Assembly (NCBI GenBank): GCA_027627225.1
Contig: JAPFQT010000394.1
Coordinates: forward strand, 78,001 to 142,000
Length of the DNA: 64,000 nucleotides
Reading direction: 5' to 3'
Origin: Congeria kusceri
Taxonomy: Eukaryota > Mollusca > Bivalvia > Myida > Dreissenidae
The first letter of the stretch is position 1. Every line of letters starts with the position of its first letter. This document shows, one piece after another, positions 45,064 through 54,369 of the stretch. The notes below the pieces were generated by a model. It saw only the letters and a list, made by a program, of their open reading frames with translations. It did no database searches and had not been told where the DNA came from. The translations under genes were made by a program, and so were the position numbers.

Positions 45064-47764
45064 TAGGGCCCTGAGGGCCCTAGGACGCTCACCTGAAACC
45101 TCGTAACCCAATTAGAATTTGCATCTCCGAGATGTGGCTTATTTTTATCCCAGGGGCATAATTTGAACAATCTTTACAAACCTCTGGGCGTTGCGGTTTC
45201 AGGTAAAGCTTCTTAAAGTAATTCTGCTATTTCAGTCTAAATAAACCATGTGACCCCTTGGGTTGTGGCCAGATTTGACCCCAGGGGCATAATTTGAACA
45301 ATCTTTGGAGAGGACCACTATGCAATGTTACATACTATACATCGGAAAGCTGTGGGCCTTGCCGTTTCAGAGGAGAGGATTTTTAAAGTCAGTTTGCTAT
45401 TTAAGTCTATATAAACCATGTGACCCCCTGGGTGTGACCAGTTTTGACCCCAGGGGCATAATTTGAACAATATTTGTAGAGGACCACATATACATACCAA
45501 ATATGAAGCCTCTAGGCCTTGCGGTTTCAGAGGATTAGAATTTTAAAGTCATTTTGCTATATAAGTTTATATAAACCATGTGACCCCTGGGGTGTGGTCA
45601 GTTTTGACCCATGGGGCAGAATTTGAACAATCTTTGTAGAGGACCACTATAGGATGCTACATACGAAATACAAGACCTTTGGGCCTTGCAGTTTCAGGCG
45701 TAGATTTTTTGCTATTTATGTTTATATAAACCGTGTGATCCCCGGGGCAGGGCCTGTTTTGACCCCAGGGGCATAATTTGAACAATCTTTGCAGAGGACC
45801 ACTATAGGATGTTACATACCAAATATGAAACCTCTGGGCCTTGTGGTTTCAGAAGAGAAAATTTTTAAAGTCATTTTTCTATTTATTCTATATAAACCAT
45901 GTGACCCCCGGGGCGTGGCCAGCTCTGACCCTAGGGGCATAAATTGAATAATATTTGAAGAGGGCCACTATAGGATGTTACATACCAAATATGAAACCTC
46001 TGGGCCTTGCGGTTTCAGAGATTTTTAAAGACATTTTGCCATTTAAGTCTATATAAACCTTGTGACCCCCCCAGGGCGTAGCCAGTTTTGACCCCAGGGG
46101 CATAATTTGAACAATCTGTGTAGAGGATCACTATCGGATGTTACATACCAAATATGAAACCTCTGGGCCTTTTGGTTTCAGAGGAGAAGATTTTAAAGGT
46201 CATTTGCTACATATTGTATATAAACCAAGTGACCCCCGGGCGTGTCCCGTTTTGACCCCAGGGGCATAATTTGAACAAACTTTGTAAACAACCATTAAAG
46301 GATGTTACAAACCAAATATGAAACCTCTGGGCCTTACAGTTTCAGGTAGGAGAAGATTTGTAAAGTCATTTGCTATATATTCTATATAAACCATGTGACC
46401 CCCGGGGGATGGCCAGTTTTGACCCCAGGGCCATTATTTGAACAATCTTTGTAGAGGATCACTATCGGATGTTACATACCAAATATGAAACCTCTGGGCC
46501 TTTTGGTTTCAGAGGAGAAGATTTTAAAGGTCATTTGCTACATATTGTATATAAACCAAGTGACCCCCGGGCGTGTCCCGTTTTGACCCCAGGGGCATAA
46601 TTTGAACAAACTTTGTAAACAACCACTAAAGGATGTTACAAACCAAATATGAAACCTCTGGGCCTTACAGTTTCAGGTAGGAGAAGATTTGTAAAGTCAT
46701 TTGCTATATATTCTATATAAACCATGTGACCCCCGGGGGATGGCCAGTTTTGACCCCAGGGCCATTATTTGAACAATCTTTGTAGAGGATCACTATCGGA
46801 TGTTACATACCAAATATGAAACCTCTGGGCCTTTTGGTTTCAGAGGAGAAGATTTTAAAGGTCATTTGCTACATATTGTATATAAACCAAGTGACCCCCG
46901 GGCGTGTCCCGTTTTGACCCCAGGGGCATAATTTGAACAAACTTTGTAAACAACCACTAAAGGATGTTACAAACCAAATATGAAACCTCTGGGCCTTACA
47001 GTTTCAGGTAGGAGAAGATTTGTAAAGTCATTTGCTATATATTCTATATAAACCATGTGACCCCCGGGGGATGGCCAGTTTTGACCCCAGGGCCATTATT
47101 TGAACAATCTTTGTAGAGGATCACTATCGGATGTTACATACCAAATATGAAACCTCTGGGCCTTTTGGTTTCAGAGGAGAAGATTTTAAAGGTCATTTGC
47201 TACATATTGTATATAAACCAAGTGACCCCCGGGCGTGTCCCGTTTTGACCCCAGGGGCATAATTTGAACAAACTTTGTAAACAACCACTAAAGGATGTTA
47301 CAAACCAAATATGAAACCTCTGGGCCTTACAGTTTCAGGTAGGAGAAGATTTGTAAAGTCATTTGCTATATATTCTAAATAAACCATGTGACCCCCGGGG
47401 GATGGCCAGTTTTGACCCCAGGGCCATTATTTGAACAATCTTTGTAGAGGACCACTATAGAATGTTACATACCAAATATGAAACCTCTGGGCCTTGCGGT
47501 TTCAGAGAAGGTAATTTTTTTAAGTTTACACTTTTAAAATCAATTTTTCGCTCTGGTGACCTACATATGCAGTGGACTGTAATTATTTGAACGACTTTGA
47601 AAAAGGGTCACCCAATGATCATTCCCGTGAAGTTTGGTAAAAATCTGTCAAGTGGTTTAGGAGATGTCGTTAGAATGAAAAATTGACGGACGCACGCACG
47701 GACGACGGACAGCGGGCAATCACAAAAGCTGACCATGAGCACTTTGTGCTCAGGTGAGCTAAAA
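45064..47764 (+). mobile_element. Large tandem-core element of the GAGCTAAAA family
   Basis: Left end AGGGCCCTGAGGGCCCT (inverted repeat), then GCTCACCTGAAAC. The core is about fifteen units of roughly 165 bp (ACATACCAAATATGAAACC, GACCCCAGGGGCATAATTTG). Then comes the block shared with 4376-4600 and the terminal GAGCACTTTGTGCTC hairpin plus AGGTGAGCTAAAA. CTCACCTGA near the left and TCAGGTGAG at the right are inverted. No protein is encoded. The architecture, fixed ends around a variable tandem core, recalls the Pearl/Helitron-associated elements described in bivalves, but that link is from memory. It lies between the cysteine-rich exons and an exon-like piece at 48.3 kb. Confidence 0.8.
46131..47454 (+). 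repeat. Higher-order repeat, 4 x 331 bp
   Basis: CTATCGGATGTTACATACC starts units at 46131, 46462, 46793 and 47124; the next boundary is 47455, exactly 331 bp each. Every unit is a dimer of two different 165-bp monomers (one with CCGGGCGTGTCCCGTTTTG, the other with GGGGGATGGCCAG). The four copies are almost identical, while the flanking monomers are diverged. Confidence 0.95.
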
Positions 47765-47928
47765 ATAGCAAACAGCGTATGGGATTATTTAAATATAAAA
47801 GAATACATTATAAATGTTTATATTTATACATAACTGGAACATTTCAGTAGTATATATCTGTAAATTATTCACATCTACGCCCAAAAATCATTTCATCTCA
47901 ATAGCCTTGTGTCCTTTCTTCTATTTAG

Positions 47929-48182
47929 CACCCAATTTAGCTTACAGCGAAACACACTACATTTGCATTTGCGAGATAAATATCGAAGTATTCAGAATCA
48001 GCGACAATGTGCCTAGCAATGACAGGTGCGCGAGCATACGATTGGTCAATAGTCAACAAGAAACACAACTTGTACAACGCTGTACAGACATGACTAACTA
48101 TAGTTGTCTTTCTTGTAATGATCAGAGTACCAATACATTAGAAATATTATGTGTCCGATGTGATGCAGATTTTTTAAAATGA
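47929..48182 (+). CDS. Candidate exon of a cysteine-rich protein, ends in TGA
   Basis: Begins after a strong acceptor (GTCCTTTCTTCTATTTAG) in phase 1 and reads APNLAYSETHYICICE through QRCTDMTNYSCLSCND to CVRCDADFLK. Repeated CxxC pairs suggest a furin-like or EGF-like extracellular module. After the TGA at 48180-48182 the same frame continues for 17 residues with two more cysteines (DNKCIVDAENCVP) up to another stop overlapping a possible GTAAAT donor. The TGA may therefore be a nonsense mutation in a longer exon, making this a pseudogene. It lies just beyond the tandem-core element. No family assigned. Confidence 0.4.
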
Positions 48183-48319
48183 CGGGTCCTGACTGACAAT
48201 AAATGCATAGTTGACGCAGAAAATTGCGTCCCGTAAATCTCTGCCTGTGTAAAATAATACATGAGCAATAAAAGACCGCATGTTTTAAATCTCACTTAAG
48301 AAAGATGCTGCACACTCAC

Positions 48320-48463
48320 ATCTGGTATATGGGGCTCTGATGGCCGCATGTGTGGGACCTTTATCGCCAGTCAACATGGCTGAACGATGGCTGCACTCTT
48401 TGCGAAAAACTGTGTCAACACCTTCTCATAGGACAGATTGAGATTTTTGTCTTGCTTCGAGGC
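48320..48463 (-). pseudogene. Exon-like segment, frame disrupted
   Basis: On the minus strand it lies between CCTTCGTATTGCAG and an AGAT|GTGAGT donor (144 nt). The first two thirds are open as SYEKVLTQFFAKSAAIVQP, then a stop. The rest is open in another frame as SAMLTGDKGPTHAAIRAPYT. No single frame is open end to end and none joins in phase to the exon at 44646. Either a frameshift occurred or I have the wrong boundaries. Its acceptor region is duplicated near 48591-48624. Product unknown. Confidence 0.3.
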
Positions 48464-48499
48464 CTGCAATACGAAGGAACATGATTTAGTTTCAACCTA

Positions 48500-50213
48500 T
48501 TTACTTAAGCTCCATAACATTATGGCTTACAGAGACACATTCAAGCCAATTAAAACCGTTAGTTGGTATCTGAATTTGACTTCTTTGAGGTCTGCCATAC
48601 AAAGAAACATATTTGTATTGAGACACTGTTCAGTATCGGAGATATTCAACCATAGTACCATTTTAGTACCATATGTCCAACGTGCAATCTTGTTTATACG
48701 TAATTTTACAAGCAATACCACTGTTTTTCTCCTGATATATTTTGTAAGAATGAAATGTTTTACTTAAGAATGTGAACACTATTGGAGAGTTAAAATAATG
48801 ACATCATCTGACCACAAAGCAATTACAGATGATATTAAGACATGCAAATGTCTGAGCTGAAATCTGGCATGTCAATCTTGTCTGTGAGAAGGTCAACATT
48901 CTCTTTGCCTGAGTGACACCAGTGAGCACCAGTCATAATCACTAGCAATTTCAAGTCATGTTTGAATGTCCTTATGATTTATGATGAAAGTTATCATTCA
49001 TACATGCGTGGACAAAAGGTGTCAGAGAGTGTCAACTGTTGATCATAATTCAAACCACAAGGAGAGTCAACACCAGACCGCATTTCCAGTAATCACCATG
49101 CCTGGCTGACACTGACTGACCAAGGTCAGTTCTGCACATACTCCAATATATATTAGGTCGGTATACACCGACCTCATATTGGCAAGTGCTATTTTCCTGT
49201 AGCATCCTTCCGACATGAATTCATGTCGGAAGCTTTACGAGCTGCAATTTCATATTTTACCACTCATGATTCATTTAACGATGACTCAACATTAAGTATA
49301 AAGATTAATTTACCAATTCATGCCAAAAAGTCTACATAAAACTTACTTTAGCACTTAATCCTTATCCTTAAAAAAATGCACTGTTCAAATTCTACGTAAA
49401 GTCCTCCATATTGCACTGAGTAATGTGAAACTTGAATACTGCTTTTTCATTGGTTAGTAAAAATACAGATCGCATATGGCTATAGAATCAAATCTTTAGA
49501 CAAAATAATTTACCTCGTGCGCAGTAGAAAGCTGTGTCTGCTATTAATAGATTTAGTTTAAAACCGAAATCGGTTTGACAACTTTCAGGCGAGTGTAGTT
49601 TAATAATTGCTTGATTTGTGTGCTGTTTTCTTCTACAATATGGATTAATAACATCATCATATGCATGATACTATTGATATTTTGAAGTTTGACCAGAAAA
49701 ATCGCAAATTCATGTGACAGGACCCTCAATCAGTTTTGGGGGAAGTGGCCCACTGCCCTCTGGAGAGGGAATTTTGACTGACCAGGGGAATATTTTATTA
49801 TGGAAGAGTTTACAGGTTAACTGATTTGAAAACTAATTCAACCCAAACAAACTCACGTCTAATTGTCGTTTGGTAAAAACGTCATGTAATCTTTACAGCA
49901 AATGAAACTCCTACAAATATAACTTTGATTATTTTTTAGCACAAAAAAAACATAGCTCAGAATCTACCGATAACGCTTAAACTTTGTACTAAGCTGTGGT
50001 ATACATGTAACATTGCAGCTATACACGCGTCATTTCCGTGAGTTTTCGTGATTTCGCCTGCGTTTTTCTAGCCCAGCACGATTTTATAATGGAGAAATGA
50101 AACTAATATAATTCAATATGCAAAACATATTTTTTTGTAAAAGTAATTTGCAGTCCCACTTTATAAATTATTAATTAATTTAATGTATTCATTTGACAAA
50201 CCGAAAATGGAAA
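48500..50213. other. No confident gene; palindromic sites
   Basis: Contains a 109-residue open frame (48438-48767) without features, an AGGTCGGT/ACCGACCT hairpin at 49155-49174 and a 26-bp perfect palindrome at 49207-49232. AGCTCAGAATCTACC at about 49953 recurs near 51263. 49020-49140 is GC-richer, but no single frame stands out. Confidence 0.4.
49207..49232. repeat. Perfect 26-bp palindrome
   Basis: CTTCCGACATGAA followed directly by its complement, with an EcoRI-like GAATTC centre. It lies 33 bp after another inverted repeat (49155-49174). Together they look like a foldback end or a hairpin of a small mobile element. Confidence 0.8.
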
Positions 50214-50215
50214 TA

Positions 50216-51133
50216 CACTACAACTCCATTATATCGCGATTCGCAGGGTCCATGGATTGCAATCGCGATATAACTTGTCAGGTCATTCACGTGCATATAC
50301 ATGTCAACACAAGCCTATTTTCGCTATCTCAAAAAATAAATGTAATTAAATCACCTATTCATTGTTGTTAACATCCATAATGTGTTATATCCATATGTAA
50401 AATATTCTATTTGTATATAAAAATATTATATAGTTCCTTGTAATTAATTCTAAATCAGTTATCACAACACATACATGTATACTAAATCGAAATGCGAAAC
50501 GCCTATCCGAATTTTACTGTTCACATGTCATAAACACAAATTTTATTTACAGTTAAAATACACATGTACTTCATGAAAAGCCTTTGTTCGGCTAGAAAAG
50601 TGAGCGAAAACTATACTGATATGTACAACATCCCGTCATCCGCATGGAAAGCGTGGGTGTATTGATGGCCATATAAAAACGTAGCGCAGAGAACTGTGAG
50701 ATCTTTATTTTTTTTAATCAGGGCTTCCATTAAGGGAAGTTTGGGAGTACTTTACTCCCAGTTTTTGTCACAGGACTTCCAAAATTTCAGCCAAGGATGT
50801 TCCATCATGTAAGGATGAACAAGTTAGAAGAAAAATTAAGTAATTTATCTAAATGTTAACCTCTTTCACTAAATAAATTGGGATATAAACACTTGATGAA
50901 AAGAACTGGCCTTAAAAACACCTTGAATTTTATACATTACTACTTAATTTCATTTCTGAAATACTCAGGACTTATGTAGCGCAATACTGTCAAAACTTCC
51001 AAATATTATGAGGTAAACTTTCAAAATCAGAGGCCAGGAAGTTCAAACTTCCAGTTTTCAAAAGTTAATGAAAGCCCTGTTTAATAAAAGTTTTGTAGCG
51101 CATACCAACCTAATTTTTGTATCTCCATCGATG
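50216..51133 (-). mobile_element. Truncated inverted copy of the CACTGCAGATCC element family
   Basis: Starts TA then CACTACAACTCCATTATATC at 50216 and follows, in inverse orientation, first the right end of 35087-37537 (about 37250-37530) and then part of its left half (about 35510-35700). The far end is missing after about 51133. It is split by a 361-bp TIR element. Confidence 0.6.
50719..51079. mobile_element. TIR element with CAGGGCTT ends nested in the above
   Basis: 361 bp. Ends CAGGGCTTCCATTAA and TTAATGAAAGCCCTG are inverted with one mismatch. TTTAAT flanks both sides (50713-50718, 51080-51085), a 6-bp target duplication. Host sequence resumes across the junction as in the related element near 35550-35610. 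A hAT-like CAGGG end is possible, but hAT duplications are usually 8 bp. Confidence 0.8.
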
Positions 51134-51386
51134 TGCAGTCATAAGTCCAGATAAGATGCGTATCTGCGTAAAATACGCATGAAAAGTGTGAAATTGCTTT
51201 GCTACAGGAAATTAGCATAAACTGTTTAGACATAGTATTGATTCTGCCCATAGAAAAAATAGCTCAGAATCTACCATTACGTCCAATTATTTGGACTTTT
51301 CTGCACATGGATCCACATAATCCATTACTGGCTCATTGCTGCACTAAATATTTCAAGACATTTTCACTGTCCAAATGATTGTTTCT

Positions 51387-51760
51387 GTAGTAGGGTGATG
51401 TATAAGGGACACTTATACTGCCTTGCTATATGAGCTAGCTTTTATAGCTAGAGGTCCCGGGTTCGAATCCCATTTTGGCTTGGGATTTCTTCAGCTGGGT
51501 TACATTGGTGCCCAACGTAAATAAACCCACTGTGGTCAGTACGACAACACACAGATGTCAAGGCAGAAGGAAATTCGTGGAAAAATTTCATACATGGAGG
51601 GAGAGTATGTAGTAGGGTGATGTATAAGGGACACTTATACTACCTTGCTATATGAGCTAGCTTTTATAGCGACACGGTAGAGCGTTTGCCTAGGAACCGG
51701 GAGGTCCCAGGTTTGATTCCCATTGTGGCTTGGGATTTTTTCGGCTGGGTTATATTTCTA
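51387..51760 (+). mobile_element. Two adjacent tRNA-derived SINE copies
   Basis: GTAGTAGGGTGATGTATAAG starts both copies (51387, 51609; 222 bp apart). The second keeps tRNA-like promoter boxes: GACACGGTAGAGCG (A box region) and CCCAGGTTTGATTCCC (B box). The first has lost the A-box region but keeps GGGTTCGAATCCC. CTTGGGATTT(C/T)TTC(A/G)GCTGGG follows in both. No intact tRNA fold, so these are SINEs or tRNA relics, not tRNA genes. Confidence 0.65.
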
Positions 51761-51892
51761 ACGTATATTCGTTATGAAAAGTAAATAAATATTGTCATAC
51801 TATGATTCATAGGCACCTGTAACGTCCTATTGTTCATTGTAATCATGTGTACAGTTCACCATTCATTTGTTTAGAATTTTCATAATTGATGT

Positions 51893-52281
51893 AACGCAGT
51901 CCGTACACTTTAACCGCATCACTGAAAAGCTAGCTCAACAGCAACGCTGTTGGAAGTGACCATATTCACTACACTCCTCCCCTCTTTATCTTTTGAGAAC
52001 CCAGAGCCCTTGTAGAAATTTCCAGCTCCCTGAGCTTCATGAGACCTTGTCACTTCTCCAGCTCCCTTGAGCTCAACCCCCTACATGCTCTGTTCCCTTA
52101 AGACAAATTGGGAGCCTGACCAAGTTTACTTCTGACACCATTGATGCAACTAATGGTCACCCATCCAGGCAGTAACCATAGCTGATGTTGCATAACTTCA
52201 CAACGCAGTCAGTACACTTCAACCGCATCACTGAAAAGCTAGCTCAACAGAACGCTGTTGGAAGTTATCATATTCACTACA
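51893..52281. repeat. Direct repeats of about 80 bp flanking a 227-bp spacer
   Basis: CGCAGTC(C/A)GTACACTT, CCGCATCACTGAAAAGCTAG and GCTGTTGGAAGT appear at 51893-51974 and 52202-52281 with few differences. The first copy contains a CAACAGC/GCTGTTG hairpin. On the minus strand the spacer reads CTGCCTGGATGGGTGACC near 52155-52175, which resembles the 5S rRNA internal promoter box C. Possibly a 5S-derived SINE or an LTR-like pair; not resolved. Confidence 0.5.
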
Positions 52282-53727
52282 TAATGTATACTGTGTTCCG
52301 ATGGAGTTGCAGTAATTACAATTTTTTTGAATAACCAAATGGAAAGATAACACAAGTTTTAATAAACAATTATTAGGTGTAAAAATGCCTTAAACACACA
52401 TGGCAATCAACAAAAAAACAATTATTTTATTTGAAATACCTGCAAAACACCAAACCACACAACATGGTCTATAGGTTAAATTTGACAACTTGGATGAGTC
52501 GCGGTAATCGGTAACAAGGGAAGCAATCCTTGCCAATTTTGAAAACTAAATAGTGCACAGTATAACCTTATTTATCGGAAAGGAAATAACTTATGTACAA
52601 AACCCACGGGGAAATACTCCTACTAATTTGGCAAAGACGACAGAGTAAAAACAATATCTTATTAAATTCTGCAATTAAATCAGATGAGACTCTTTGAATA
52701 AATGCAAGCATGTTTAAAAAAGAATGTACTTTGCAAGTATTCTATGCATTTTCAGATAGTTTTCATAATAAAAAGACGACACTGGAAAAAGAGGTGGGTT
52801 TTGTTTACAACATATGTCCACTAGATGACTTTTATTATTTACCGCGACACCGTCCGTACCGCGACTCTATCCGAATAGAGTATAGCAGCAAAATCTATAA
52901 TTTTCATAATGTAGCAGCCAAGTCATTGTTAATTTTATGTGTAAATAAATTATTTATTGTATAAACACGTTGTAAGAATCAATATTTACCATTGTCACGT
53001 CATTTAAAGTGTAATATTCGTCTACAAATTTACATTATAAAAATGTGTTTCCATATTCCGCCATTTTTGGAAAGACCGGAAGTGGAACTTATAGGTTACA
53101 CATCAGTAAATCCCTAAAGGGCCTAATTTAAATAGCAAAATCGACTGGGTTTCCTCATCTTCTTAGACCTAATATGTTTAATCTACAGCAACCGTTTACA
53201 TTTTCTGAAAAGACAGTTTAATCAAGTTGGCTTTGTTTGTTTAAAACATTATGTCAAAATTCAAGTAATTTACCCTTCCACTTACTTGAACTTTTCTTTT
53301 TTACCCTAAAATATTGGAATTTCAATTGATACATAACTACATATATCTAGTCATCTACATATGTTTATTCGTTGCACTGTTTGTGATTTCTGTTGTTTCA
53401 TTGTGTTTACTTTGTTACTAATTGCTGATGGGCCGAGTAATGTAATAAAATGTTGAAAAACATATAAAAATGGTCTCATGCCTTTGTATTAGATTTTGCA
53501 AGTCAATGATGTTCTTACTATGCATTATTAATATGTACTTTTTTATGTACCAACCATTTTAATGACCGTAACATCATCATCAATTAGGCCATTCTGTTTT
53601 ATTACTTTGTTAAGCGTCCGCGTGCGCGTAGGTTTTGAGCTCCGTCAGCACACAAAAAAATAATTTTGATAAGTGTTAAAAGCGCTATAGAACGAGCGTC
53701 TAGTCACTCTGATCATTGATATTTCCA
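52282..53727. other. No recognised gene
   Basis: AT-rich. An 84-residue open frame at 52710-52964 shows no domain. Nothing else seen. Confidence 0.4.
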
Positions 53728-54360
53728 TCAGCTACCACTACGATTGTGCTTTGTTTGCTTTTCCGGATATTGTATATGCCATTTTAATAGACAAAAGATA
53801 GTGCCAATAGTATTGGTGTTGTTTAATCCTTTGTATACAATAGTTGCCGCCCTTTGTTCCAACATTGCCATGGTACATAGTTTACCAAGTTCGTCGAAGC
53901 TTTCCTTCCTTTCTGGTATGGCAGGAGTGGCATTAACGAATCGACTAAGCATATTCAAGACTCGAAAATCAGTATATAGGGCAATAATAACAGACATGTT
54001 CAAAAAGGAACTGTTCTCAGCCTGAAAACGACGAGACGGTTCTTGTCAAGTAGCTGTTTAATCTTTGCATCTTTCTTTGACACATAAACCACACGGTCAA
54101 TCAGTATCTCGATGGCTACTCACCGAGACCCTAAGCAGTGGCGTATCAATGAGAATGAAAGTACTGTATGACATTGTTTGAGTCATGGCTTCAAAACCTA
54201 CAAAAAGGCTACAGAACATTCTCCTTGGACACAACTTTTCTTAGTCAAGGGGTTAGATGGACAATACGGTTAGCACAAATCCTCTGCATGGGTTCACCGA
54301 CAATGGAGATGACGTTCCACAAACTAGTCGCCACACGGCTGCACAGAAAGTCACTCACCT
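53728..54360 (-). pseudogene. Decayed protein-like region, unknown
   Basis: On the minus strand three neighbouring pieces have protein-like composition: VSDFLCSRVATSLWNVISIV (from about 54354), a lysine-rich piece EILIDRVVYVSKKDAKIKQL (about 54110-54060) and MLSRFVNATPAIPERKESF within an open frame at 54003-53728. They are in different frames and separated by stops, and GGTGAGT donor-like words occur at 54125 and 54360. It may be an old gene or transposon. The opposite strand of 53744-54025 is also open, so one of the two is a shadow. No family recognised. Confidence 0.3.
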
Positions 54361-54369
54361 TGAGTTAAT

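Noticed and set aside
51460..51475. Possible tRNA gene at the GGGTTCGAATCCC box
   Set aside because: Only the B-box half is present; no acceptor or anticodon arm.
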